DNA from: Massilioclostridium coli
Lineage (GTDB): Bacteria > Bacillota > Clostridia > Oscillospirales > Ruminococcaceae
Length of the DNA stretch: 64,000 bases
Direction: 5' to 3'
Assembly (NCBI RefSeq): GCF_900095865.1
Contig: NZ_FMIZ01000007.1
Coordinates: forward strand, 806,001 to 870,000
Part shown: positions 53,216 to 61,085 of the stretch, in pieces
Numbering within the stretch: position 1 is the stretch's first letter
Layout of the letters: each line of letters opens with the position of its first letter
The notes under the pieces: generated by a model
Seen by the model: only the letters and a program-made list of their open reading frames with translations
Database searches by the model: none
What the model was told of the DNA's origin: nothing
Translations under genes and position numbers: made by a program

Positions 53216-53551
53216 TTATAAGTTTTTTAACGGTTTTTTCTTGACAACTCGGGCACTATTCGCCCCGATTAACCTGCACTGGAGTTTGGAGGCATGATAA
53301 AAGACAAATGGATTTTTGGATTTTGCGATGTTGGAAATTTGTAGCGCAATATGGTCATCTACAATTCCAATTCCAGAACCTAACATAGAATTTTTAGCAG
53401 CCTCAAACGAGAGCTCCTGTAAATCCTCTTGTTGCTGTTGTTCCACCGTAAATAATACGCCTTCTTCCTCAATGCCAGCACATACTTCTTTTAATATTGT
53501 TTCATCTGGATGGTTTACATATACCAGAATAGATGGTTTTTTCACTACCAT
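53216..53551 (-). CDS. pduH: Diol/glycerol dehydratase reactivase, small subunit
   Basis: 111 residues, the usual size for PduH/DdrB. It pairs with the large reactivase subunit to exchange damaged cobalamin for fresh coenzyme using ATP. The fold resembles the dehydratase medium subunit: ILVYVNHPDETILKEVCAGI near the N-terminus, then MLGSGIGIVDDHIALQI near 56-72, a feature shared with that subunit. The ATG at 53551 has a weak GAGG 12 bases upstream. It is last in the operon, 67 bases after pduG, with a stable hairpin in that gap. Confidence 0.88.
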   Translation of the reverse strand: MVVKKPSILVYVNHPDETILKEVCAGIEEEGVLFTVEQQQQEDLQELSFEAAKNSMLGSGIGIVDDHIALQISNIAKSKNPFVFYHASKLQCRLIGANSARVVKKKPLKNL

Positions 53552-53585
53552 AGTATCAACCTCAGCATCGTATTTTCAGTAGGAG

Positions 53586-53609
53586 CCCTTTTGGTTCAGC
53601 CAAAAGGGG
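53586..53609 (-). other. Hairpin between pduG and pduH
   Basis: CCCTTTTGG (53586-53594) and CCAAAAGGG (53600-53608) pair over a 5-base loop. There is no T-tract on the transcribed strand, so it is more likely an mRNA-stability or partial attenuation stem setting the pduH level. Confidence 0.5.
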
Positions 53610-53618
53610 ATAGCGATA

Positions 53619-55433
53619 TTATTTTTGTTCTCCTACATAGGACATAACTAGTCCGGTAGCTACAGCGTTCCTTGGGCCTTCGCTACCACGGATATTGCCT
53701 CGTCCACAAACAATCCGGTAGTTTGCTAGTTCTTCCATCAACATTTCCGGAATTTCAAAATCCTCCGCGGAACCACCAACCAGAACTACATTGCCAATAT
53801 TTTTAATTTGATGGTCAACTGCCACCTTCCCAAGGGCACGGATTGCATTGGTGACAAATACTTTCCGTTTTGCTTCTTTACGGACTTGTACAATTTTTTC
53901 CATTGGAATCTCTTCATCAATTCGGATAAAACGGTCTTCCGTTAATAGAATAACATGTCCGAATAGACGAGGGTCAATTGATTCATCAAAAAATTGCATT
54001 TCACCATTTTCTAACCTCAAATGGAATAGGCTTTCCACTTTTGCCAATGGATAACGCTTAATGAGTTCAGCTGTAGAGCGGGCATTTAATCCCAGTTCAG
54101 TTTGAATTAGCATGGTAACCAATTCGCCAGCACCTGCTTGATGAGTTATGTTGACAGAACCATCTTGGTTTAACACAGCGGCATCGGTAGAACCACCACC
54201 CATATCTAGGATAGCAAGGGGGAGTTCTGTTCCTGGTGTTGTCATAGCACCTAAACTTGCCATAATCGCCTCAACACCAGCCACCTTTACTTCTGTGTGG
54301 AGTTCTTCCCGCAATTGTTCCGCAATTTGCTGCATAGGAAGCTGTTGGGTTTTTACCATAGCAGCAATTCCAACTGCTTTTTCCATACAGGTTTCCCCAG
54401 CTAATGCGCCAGAAATTGCTACAGGGGCAAGGGTATCCACTGCCAAAATATCAGTTACCCGAATTTGCTGGTTGTTTTCACCGCTTACCTCGCTCATACT
54501 GGTTTTGATTTTGGAGAACATATTGCCAACATTGGTATTTGGCTGGCCGCTGATATCCCAAACCTGTCCTGCATTCTGCAATGCTTCCAGGATTTTTTCT
54601 GCACCTTCATCTACATTGATTGCTTGATTATGATCACCTTGGATATAAATTTCACCCGCTGGAAGTACATTTTCTTGTACATTTCCGTTTGGGGTTTTAA
54701 TTACTACAGCACTTCTCTTGCCAATTAAGCTTTTTGCAATTGGGGTAACCAGGCGGGTTTCCTCCGCATTTAGCTGCAACAAGGTAGCAATTCCATAAGG
54801 ATTGCTCAGCATGCGGATGCTCTGGCCGGAAAGTGCCACTTCAATAGCAGCGAGTTTTCCTTCTGGAACAGCGGTAATTTTCCGCACTTCATCAATGATT
54901 GGGATTTTTTTGTGAATCCTGTTTTCGACCAGAACAGCTTCATCTGCCTGTAAGATTAAACCTTCTACTTGAAGGGAACTCTCATACTGATTTAACAGTG
55001 CCGCCACTTCTTCATAAGGATGCTCAGAAGAAGCCGCTACAATATAGGGGATACCTGGCTGTGCCTGGTGAATGTGCTCAATGAATAATAACTGTCCTAC
55101 AGCCTGTCCAGCGCCTGCAGGGGTAGATGGATTATGGCCAATCATCGAGGACTCGGTAATAATGGTTTCCGTGATGGTTTCCATTGCAGTGTCCCCAATA
55201 ACGGGGGCAGCCTCATTGAGCCGAATTAAATCCAATTGATGGATTCCCATGCCCACTTTGGACATCGCTTCTGCAAGGGCTGCTTTGATACCGTGTACAT
55301 TGGCAACCGTCCCTTTGGTACCCGTTGTTACTTTTGCCGAACTAGAAAGAAATTCCAATTGACCATTCTGGTCAACAGAAGCCACGCATACTTCAGTTGT
55401 CGAGTTCCCAATATCAACACCTGCTAAAATCAT
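53619..55433 (-). CDS. pduG: Diol/glycerol dehydratase reactivase, large subunit
   Basis: 604 residues, matching PduG/DdrA (about 610). It is an ATPase with an actin/Hsp70-like fold; the phosphate-binding loops show as GVDIGNSTTEVCVA at the N-terminus and ILDMGGGSTDAAVL near 407-420. With PduH it releases inactive cobalamin from the dehydratase. The start codon overlaps the pduE stop (ATGA), giving tight coupling. The gene order C-D-E-G-H is the same as in known dehydratase operons. Confidence 0.94.
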   Translation of the reverse strand: MILAGVDIGNSTTEVCVASVDQNGQLEFLSSSAKVTTGTKGTVANVHGIKAALAEAMSKVGMGIHQLDLIRLNEAAPVIGDTAMETITETIITESSMIGHNPSTPAGAGQAVGQLLFIEHIHQAQPGIPYIVAASSEHPYEEVAALLNQYESSLQVEGLILQADEAVLVENRIHKKIPIIDEVRKITAVPEGKLAAIEVALSGQSIRMLSNPYGIATLLQLNAEETRLVTPIAKSLIGKRSAVVIKTPNGNVQENVLPAGEIYIQGDHNQAINVDEGAEKILEALQNAGQVWDISGQPNTNVGNMFSKIKTSMSEVSGENNQQIRVTDILAVDTLAPVAISGALAGETCMEKAVGIAAMVKTQQLPMQQIAEQLREELHTEVKVAGVEAIMASLGAMTTPGTELPLAILDMGGGSTDAAVLNQDGSVNITHQAGAGELVTMLIQTELGLNARSTAELIKRYPLAKVESLFHLRLENGEMQFFDESIDPRLFGHVILLTEDRFIRIDEEIPMEKIVQVRKEAKRKVFVTNAIRALGKVAVDHQIKNIGNVVLVGGSAEDFEIPEMLMEELANYRIVCGRGNIRGSEGPRNAVATGLVMSYVGEQK

Positions 55434-55825
55434 TTTAATAAGATGCCTCTCTTTTCATAGATCTCAGCTGCCTCCAAAACCAGTTTGGCGCAATGAGGAG
55501 CATGATAGGTTTCCAACAATTCTTTTGCCATTAAAACCAGTTCCATTTTTGTGGAACGGTTTGGACGGAGTTTATCATACATTTTTAAGATTACTTCGTC
55601 TGGTACGTCTACCAACTCAGCGGCACGTTCAAAGTTTTTCTGCATGGAAGGATTTCCTGCTTCCATTGCCACCTGACCCTGCGCGGACAAAGTTTCTTTG
55701 GAAATTTTAATGTCTTCCGCACTGACATTCCCTCTTTTTACTTCTTCCAGGGTAATGTCGGATAATTTTTTTCCTGTTTTGGATGTGATTTTATCTGCTT
55801 CATATTGTGCAAATGGATATTTCAT
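55430..55825 (-). CDS. pduE: Diol/glycerol dehydratase small subunit
   Basis: 131 residues. Together with the large and medium subunits it forms the B12-dependent dehydratase. TSKTGKKLSDITLEEVKRGN near 15-34 and PNRSTKMELVLMAKEL near 85-100 are conserved family regions. I chose the ATG at 55825, with GGAGG about 10 bases upstream, over an in-frame start at 55843. It begins 2 bases after the medium-subunit stop and overlaps pduG by 4 bases. Confidence 0.92.
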   Translation of the reverse strand: MKYPFAQYEADKITSKTGKKLSDITLEEVKRGNVSAEDIKISKETLSAQGQVAMEAGNPSMQKNFERAAELVDVPDEVILKMYDKLRPNRSTKMELVLMAKELLETYHAPHCAKLVLEAAEIYEKRGILLK

Positions 55826-55827
55826 GA

Positions 55828-56502
55828 TTATGCTTCCTCCCATTCAATCGCTGGCATATCCAGGTCTACCTGTTCTGTTTCAGCAATGTGCATCAAAGCC
55901 GCTTTTACCTGGTATTTTGGGCGAACCATTGGGTCGTTGATGCTCTTAATTGGGGTAACCTGCTCGCCTTTCACATATTTGGCAGCATTTTGCCCAATTT
56001 TACGGTAGGTTTCCAATGTCATCAATGGAGCCTGTGGGAACAGTTCCAGATTGGAGAGGGGATATAAATCCTTTTGGTGAATGATTGCTGTCCCTTTGGA
56101 TTGCAGCCCGATGCCAATGCCGGAACCGCTGAGTTTTGCGGCTTCCAATCCAATAAACGAAACGTCGGAAGTTTTCAGCACTTTCACTACCCTTGGAACC
56201 ATGCCTTCTTCTTCAATCCCTGCTTTTAGGTTGCGGATGACTTCGTTCAGGTCCAAACCACAGATTGTTTTTTTGATCTCCCTTTGGAACGCAGCGCCTA
56301 CGCCAATAACAACTTCTTTTGGGTTTGTCCCTTTTTGGGCGATAGGATAGCCTTTATAGGAAGTTTTTTGTGGATTGATACGTTCTCTGCCCTGTAAGGA
56401 ACTGGAACCGGAATCCACAGAAGCGGGTTGGTTTAACTCTGTTTGTATCTGTTGTAAAACAGCAGCTGTAATCTGCTTGATTAAATTTTCATTGACTTGC
56501 AT
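55828..56502 (-). CDS. pduD: Diol/glycerol dehydratase medium subunit
   Basis: 224 residues. Core motifs EVVIGVGAAFQ near 64-74 and LSGSGIGIGLQSKGTAIIHQ near 124-143 match the medium subunit that helps bind cobalamin. The first 25 residues (VNENLIKQITAAVLQQIQ) form an amphipathic helix followed by a Ser/Gly linker, like the PduD signal that targets the enzyme into bacterial microcompartments and which is absent from Klebsiella DhaC. No shell gene lies in the window. It is preceded by pduC with a 13-base gap. Confidence 0.93.
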   Translation of the reverse strand: MQVNENLIKQITAAVLQQIQTELNQPASVDSGSSSLQGRERINPQKTSYKGYPIAQKGTNPKEVVIGVGAAFQREIKKTICGLDLNEVIRNLKAGIEEEGMVPRVVKVLKTSDVSFIGLEAAKLSGSGIGIGLQSKGTAIIHQKDLYPLSNLELFPQAPLMTLETYRKIGQNAAKYVKGEQVTPIKSINDPMVRPKYQVKAALMHIAETEQVDLDMPAIEWEEA

Positions 56503-56515
56503 ACCGGTAACCTCC

Positions 56516-58180
56516 TTATATCTGATTTGGGTCGATAATGTGCGGAATCCGCTTGATTTCTTCCCAACGTTCTCCCTCTACACGGTAGCCAGTACCAGGC
56601 CCCATATAGTCGTTTGGAGTATTTACACCGGAAACAGCGTTAAAGTTGGTATCCAAAATTGCCGCTGTTTGCATATAGTCACCGGTTACACGGGCTTTGA
56701 GCATATTTAAAACACTGTCAGCCAGTTCTGCAAAACCGCTGTCAGCTAATGCTCTTACTACATCAATACCAGTAATGCCACGTTTTAATACATCATCCGC
56801 CGCAACCAGGTCTGCTGCAACGTCACGGTCCAAGGTATCCTTACTGCCGTGGGCATAAGTAACCGCTTCTACCTGCTCATCGGTTACTTCTGCAATTCCT
56901 AACTGTTTAAAGACAGCCTGTACTGCTTTAGCCGCAGTGTTCCTTACCCGGATTACCTCTTCTTCTTTTACTGGACGGAGGCCGCCATCTACCTGCATAT
57001 CCCGTTGTAATACATTGTAATCGTCAAAATCTTCTGCGTCAAAGTTAGAACCAGCGAACATATTGTCATAGTTTGGTTCTGCCGCATAGCCAGAGAAGAT
57101 AAAATCGGTTCCTGGTAAAAATTGCAGCATAGTTCTAGCAGTTCTTCTCATATCGGAGTTGGAGAAGCTCTGGTCGTTGGAAGAAGCACATTCCAAACCA
57201 AGCATAGCAGCTACTAGGTTTTCCGCAATAACTTCTCGGATACCGCTTGGCACAGAGCCTGTAACACCAATACAGCTTACAGAACCATTTTGAATCCCCT
57301 GGGAACCGCCACCTTTGGTTACATACAAACAACGGCATTCCAGATATAACATGGATTTCTTTTCACTGTATCCCATTAAAACTTCGGAGCCAGAACCAGA
57401 AGTAAAACGAACTTTCAGCCCTCTGGAAGCGTAAGCGGAGTTTAAAAACGCTTTGGAGTATGGGGTATCATCGCCATCTACAAAAACACGTTCTGTTCCA
57501 TAAACGGACAAGGTTTCTGCATAAGTTGTCAGTCCACGGATACCCAGTTCCAGTTCGGTTGCTTCTTCCGCTGAACACTGGGTCAATACTCCTTTTCTAC
57601 CGCATTGGGAACCAATCAACAGTGCCATAGCGCTTAATGGAGCGTAGCGGGCAACCCCCATTGTGGTTTCTTCTTCTGAGAATCCACGCAGTGCGCCTTC
57701 CGCCGCGTCCGCAGCGATCTGAACTGGATCGTCTTTTAGGTTGGTAATGTGAGCTTGGTTTCCAGGGATTTTTCTGGCACGCATTTTTTGCATCCCCATC
57801 ATCAGTTCCACTACATTCAGATGATTCATTACTTCTGTCATTTTTGCTGGTGTAATACCGGAAACCAATTCCAAAATTTCTTTTCTGGAAACATTGATAT
57901 CTACGATCATCCGGGCGATATCTAAAGATGGAACACTCATGGAATGTTCCGTACGGTCGATATTAATTGCGTAATCTGCAATAAACTGGTCGATAAAATC
58001 GAACTCATCCCTTGTTTTTCCGTCCATTTCAACAATTATGCCATCCTGTACTTTAATGGATGGTTTTGGGTCATATGGGCTGCTCATAGCAACAAAGCCC
58101 ATTTCTGGCCACTCATTAATATAGCCATCTAAATTTACAGCCCTTTTATCTAAGGCTTCAATTCTTTTAGATCTTTTCAA
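56516..58180 (-). CDS. pduC: B12-dependent glycerol/1,2-propanediol dehydratase large subunit
   Basis: 554 residues, the expected length. The enzyme converts 1,2-propanediol to propanal or glycerol to 3-hydroxypropanal by a radical mechanism. Family landmarks include NVVELMMGMQKMRARKIP near 120-137, QIAADAAEGALRGFSEEETT near 152-171, VFVDGDDTPYSKAFL near 219-233, and FAGSNFDAEDFDDYN near 375-389. Some positions (SQCGRKGVLTQCSAEEATEL, then ELGIRGLTTYAET) look more like glycerol dehydratase DhaB, so the preferred substrate is open. I chose TTG 58180: GGAGGGAAG lies 8 bases upstream and the protein then starts MKRSKRIEAL, like DhaB. The ATG at 58195 includes this ribosome site. Confidence 0.94.
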   Translation of the reverse strand: MKRSKRIEALDKRAVNLDGYINEWPEMGFVAMSSPYDPKPSIKVQDGIIVEMDGKTRDEFDFIDQFIADYAINIDRTEHSMSVPSLDIARMIVDINVSRKEILELVSGITPAKMTEVMNHLNVVELMMGMQKMRARKIPGNQAHITNLKDDPVQIAADAAEGALRGFSEEETTMGVARYAPLSAMALLIGSQCGRKGVLTQCSAEEATELELGIRGLTTYAETLSVYGTERVFVDGDDTPYSKAFLNSAYASRGLKVRFTSGSGSEVLMGYSEKKSMLYLECRCLYVTKGGGSQGIQNGSVSCIGVTGSVPSGIREVIAENLVAAMLGLECASSNDQSFSNSDMRRTARTMLQFLPGTDFIFSGYAAEPNYDNMFAGSNFDAEDFDDYNVLQRDMQVDGGLRPVKEEEVIRVRNTAAKAVQAVFKQLGIAEVTDEQVEAVTYAHGSKDTLDRDVAADLVAADDVLKRGITGIDVVRALADSGFAELADSVLNMLKARVTGDYMQTAAILDTNFNAVSGVNTPNDYMGPGTGYRVEGERWEEIKRIPHIIDPNQI

Positions 58181-58205
58181 TTGACTTCCCTCCATATTCT
58201 GTATG

Positions 58206-58252
58206 ATAGAATAGTACAATTCTATTTTAAATCACAAACACAAAAAATACAA
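58206..58252 (-). promoter_or_regulatory. Predicted dehydratase promoter and overlapping operator
   Basis: Reading leftward, TTGTAT (58252-58247) and TAAAAT (58229-58224) with a 17-base spacer. An inverted repeat ATAGAAT-AGTACA-ATTCTAT (58206-58225) covers the start-site region and shares its half-site with the Crp/Fnr gene promoter, so the Crp/Fnr protein may repress here. Confidence 0.5.
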
Positions 58253-58374
58253 CAGTAAAATGAAAATAATTCTTATTTTTTTCATTTTATTTTACGTCAA
58301 ACCTTCCAATCTCACAATTTTATACCATCATTGTAGTTGATAATTATGTAAATATTATGAATTTAAAAAATCAC

Positions 58375-58403
58375 TTGACAAAAAATAAATGGGGTGATAC
58401 AAT
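58375..58403 (+). promoter_or_regulatory. Consensus promoter of amtB-glnK
   Basis: TTGACA (58375-58380), a 17-base spacer and an extended -10 TGATACAAT (58395-58403). Transcription should start near 58410, only about 6 bases before a terminator hairpin. Confidence 0.8.
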
Positions 58404-58415
58404 GGAAGCACAAAC

Positions 58416-58456
58416 AAAGGCGTTTGACAAATGAGTTGTCAAGCGCCTTTTTTTAT
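58416..58456 (+). terminator. Leader terminator (attenuator candidate) before amtB
   Basis: AAAGGCGTTTGACAA (58416-58430), loop ATGAG, TTGTCAAGCGCCTTT (58436-58450) with one U-G pair, then seven T. No rightward gene ends upstream, so it must act on the amtB transcript itself, ending it after about 45 bases unless read through. Confidence 0.75.
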
Positions 58457-58480
58457 TTTACCTTGAAAGGAAGAATGGTT

Positions 58481-59728
58481 ATGAACGCAGGAAGCATAGG
58501 TTTTATTTTAATAAGTGCGGCGTTTGTTTTTTTAATGACGCCAGCGCTTGCCTTCTTTTATGGAGGGTTGGCACGCCGTAAAAATGTACTTAATACAATG
58601 ATGGCTTGTATGTTTATTTGTGGTGTTGCTATTGTGATGTGGATTTTGTTTGGTTTTTCATTGTCTTTTGGGACAGATCATGGTTCTGTCATCGGCGGAT
58701 TGGAATTTTTAGGATTTAATAATGTTAGCATGACAGAAAGCACCAGAGGGCTTTCGATTCCGGATGCATGTTTCGCTGTATTTCAGATGATGTTCGCCAT
58801 CATTACACCGGCATTGTTTACCGGAAGCGTTGTAGGACGTATGAAATTTAAATCTTTGCTCATTTTTACCGCTTTATGGTCTTTGGTAGTGTATTATCCG
58901 TTGGCACATATGGTATGGGGTGGCGGATTCTTAGCACAAATCGGCAGTGTTGATTTTGCTGGAGGAAACGTAGTACATATCAGCTCCGGTGTAACAGGAT
59001 TAACATTGGCATTGCTGTTGAAAAACCGCCGGGAATACCATCGGGCAAGTTATGCGCCACACAATGTTCCATTTGTGGTACTTGGGGCGGCATTGCTCTG
59101 GTTTGGCTGGTTCGGATTCAATGCAGGCAGCTCCCTTGCGGCAGATGGCCTGGCAGTTCACGCGTTTACAACCACTGCTGTTTCTTCTGCCAGCGCATTG
59201 ATTTCCTGGATGATTATTGATACGATTATGACAGGAAAACCAACTATTGTAGGCAGCTGTACAGGTTTGGTTGTTGGTTTGGTGGCAATTACCCCAGGTG
59301 CTGGATTTGTACCTGTATGGGCTAGTGTTATTATTGGCTTACTGGTTAGCCCAATTTGCTATTTCAGTGTAATTTTATTAAAGAAAAAATTAAAAATTGA
59401 TGATGCTTTGGATGCGTTTGGTTGCCATGGAATCGGCGGTATCTGGGGCGGTATCGCAACAGGATTGTTTGCGATGAAAGAGCTTCCAGGCGGGGTTACT
59501 TCCACAGCGCAATGGGATGGGTTGTTCTTTGGAGATTACCACCTGTTTGTAGCACAAGTGGAAAGTATTATCATCACAATTGCAATTGCAGTGGTTGGTA
59601 CATTAATCTGTTATGGAATCACACGGCTGTTTGGCAAATTGCGTGTATCTGAACAGGACGAAAAGATCGGGTTGGATATTTCACAACACGGGGAAAATGC
59701 TTACCCAACATTTAATGGTATGGATTAA
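58481..59728 (+). CDS. amtB: Ammonium transporter
   Basis: 415 residues with eleven membrane helices. Family features: ALAFFYGGLARRKNVL near 21-36, the conserved ammonium-path Asp in SIPDACFAVFQMMFAI near 94-109, and the pore His twins within HISSGVTGL near 165 and FGCHGIGGIWGG near 312-323. It carries ammonium into the cell. The ATG at 58481 has AAAGGAAG 7 bases upstream; a longer frame starting inside the leader terminator is unlikely. It is followed by the PII gene, its regulator, in an operon. Confidence 0.95.
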   Translation: MNAGSIGFILISAAFVFLMTPALAFFYGGLARRKNVLNTMMACMFICGVAIVMWILFGFSLSFGTDHGSVIGGLEFLGFNNVSMTESTRGLSIPDACFAVFQMMFAIITPALFTGSVVGRMKFKSLLIFTALWSLVVYYPLAHMVWGGGFLAQIGSVDFAGGNVVHISSGVTGLTLALLLKNRREYHRASYAPHNVPFVVLGAALLWFGWFGFNAGSSLAADGLAVHAFTTTAVSSASALISWMIIDTIMTGKPTIVGSCTGLVVGLVAITPGAGFVPVWASVIIGLLVSPICYFSVILLKKKLKIDDALDAFGCHGIGGIWGGIATGLFAMKELPGGVTSTAQWDGLFFGDYHLFVAQVESIIITIAIAVVGTLICYGITRLFGKLRVSEQDEKIGLDISQHGENAYPTFNGMD

Positions 59729-59751
59729 TCGGAAAAGAGGTGCTTATTTCA

Positions 59752-60093
59752 ATGAAAAAAATTGAGGCGATTGTGCGCCAAGAGAAATATATTGATTTAC
59801 AGGAAGCGTTAAACGAAATAGATGTACATGGAATAACTGTTTATCAAGTCATGGGATGTGGACATCAAAAAGGATACACCAATGTAGTACGTGGAAATAA
59901 AGTAGAAATCAATATGTTACCAAAGGTAAAATTTGAAATTGTTGTCTCCACAGAGGAATGGGTGAAAAAAACAGTGGATGTAATCCAAAAAGTGGCATAT
60001 ACTGGTAATGTTGGAGATGGTAAAATTTTTATCTATGATTTGGATGATGTCATTCGTATTCGAACCGGGGAACACGGGATAGATGCAATTTAA
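59752..60093 (+). CDS. glnK: PII nitrogen regulatory protein, GlnK-type
   Basis: 113 residues, one PII domain. It binds ATP/ADP and 2-oxoglutarate and plugs the ammonium transporter encoded before it. KIEAIVRQEKYIDLQEAL and the B-loop VAYTGNVGDGKIFIYDLDD near 84-102 are diagnostic. The T-loop reads KGYTNVVRGNKVEINMLPK, with Val at the usual Tyr51 position, so uridylylation cannot occur there. AAAGAGGTG precedes the ATG at 59752. It begins 23 bases after amtB. Confidence 0.94.
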   Translation: MKKIEAIVRQEKYIDLQEALNEIDVHGITVYQVMGCGHQKGYTNVVRGNKVEINMLPKVKFEIVVSTEEWVKKTVDVIQKVAYTGNVGDGKIFIYDLDDVIRIRTGEHGIDAI

Positions 60094-60114
60094 TCAAAAC
60101 AAACATACCATTTT

Positions 60115-60148
60115 AAACTCTGGGTTTATCTCAATAAGCCCAGAGTTT
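60115..60148 (+). terminator. Terminator of amtB-glnK
   Basis: AAACTCTGGGTTTAT and ATAAGCCCAGAGTTT form a 15-bp stem with one wobble and a short loop (60115-60148). Confidence 0.8.
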
Positions 60149-60245
60149 ACCTATTGCAAAAGGATTAGAAAAGGAACATTAAAAAACAAGTTGTAAAATA
60201 GGAATAGTGAGAAAGAATAATACCATATCATTAAATGGGGGATTT

Positions 60246-60857
60246 ATGCAAGCGGTCGTAACAATTTTATATGATATTTTAGATGCGTTTTCCCATTATA
60301 TTATACCTGCCAGCCTATTTGCTGTTTTGACAACGGTTGTTATGAATTATCTGCAAAGATTCGGTTGGAAGCAGGTAATCAAGGAATGGTGTTCCAAATT
60401 CAAAAATCACTCTGTTTTCCGTGCGAGATTACTTTTCTGTATCTATCTTTATTTTTTGTTTGATTACACTTTGTTGAGCAGGACATTTATCTGGGATAAT
60501 CCGTTACAGAAATGGATGGATGGCTGGTGGCTAGGAATTGGCAGTAATGGTAAAGTAAATTATGAATCCATAGAAAATATTATTTTTTTCATCCCATATT
60601 TAAGTTTGTTATATGTTAGCTTTCCAAAATTACGGGAATATTCCTGGTGGAAACAGCTTAAACTTGCTTTCAGTATTAGCTTTGGTACATCCCTTTTGAT
60701 TGAAACAATACAATTGATTACTAGATTAGGAGCATTCCAATTATCCGATCTTACCTACAATACTCTTGGTGGAATAATGGGATTTTTACTATTTTGCCTG
60801 GTTAATACAATAAAGAAAGCAGTACAAGTAAAATCCAGAAAGCAATCCTCACAATAG
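60246..60857 (+). CDS. VanZ-like membrane protein
   Basis: 203 residues with four to five helices. ENIIFFIPYLSLLYV near 106-120 and SFGTSLLIETIQLITRLGAF followed by LSDLTYNTLGGIMGFLL near 148-185 match the VanZ family (PF04892), whose founding member gives low-level teicoplanin resistance. Most members have unknown roles in the envelope. I chose the ATG at 60246, with GGGGGA just upstream. An in-frame GTG at 60207 with AGGAATA is possible but its spacing is very short. A single gene. Confidence 0.85.
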   Translation: MQAVVTILYDILDAFSHYIIPASLFAVLTTVVMNYLQRFGWKQVIKEWCSKFKNHSVFRARLLFCIYLYFLFDYTLLSRTFIWDNPLQKWMDGWWLGIGSNGKVNYESIENIIFFIPYLSLLYVSFPKLREYSWWKQLKLAFSISFGTSLLIETIQLITRLGAFQLSDLTYNTLGGIMGFLLFCLVNTIKKAVQVKSRKQSSQ

Positions 60858-61041
60858 TTTAAATCAGAGAAATGATCCTGTACATCAATAATCTCCTTAT
60901 ATTTCATATATCGTTCCAAAGATTTAAGTTGCGTATATCATTTTGGGATCAATCATTCATCACTACTAGGAAAGGATAGGAATTTTTCTTTATCATCTAA
61001 GTTTTTTGCTTATGACGATTATCTCGTTTTCTATAAATAAT
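60858..61041. other. Intergenic DNA
   Basis: Convergent gap between the VanZ-like gene and the symporter gene; no gene or repeat apart from the terminator at its right end. Confidence 0.35.
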
Positions 61042-61069
61042 AACAGGGAACTCATTTGAGTTCCCTGTT
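61042..61069 (-). terminator. Terminator of the symporter gene
   Basis: AACAGGGAACTCA (61042-61054) and TGAGTTCCCTGTT (61057-61069) form a strong stem followed by T-rich bases on the reverse strand. Confidence 0.8.
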
Positions 61070-61085
61070 CATTTAAGATGAAGCT

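Noticed and set aside
58385-58480. ANTAR dual-hairpin motif in the amtB leader
   Set aside because: Only one hairpin with a five-base loop is present and the leader is too short for the second hairpin.
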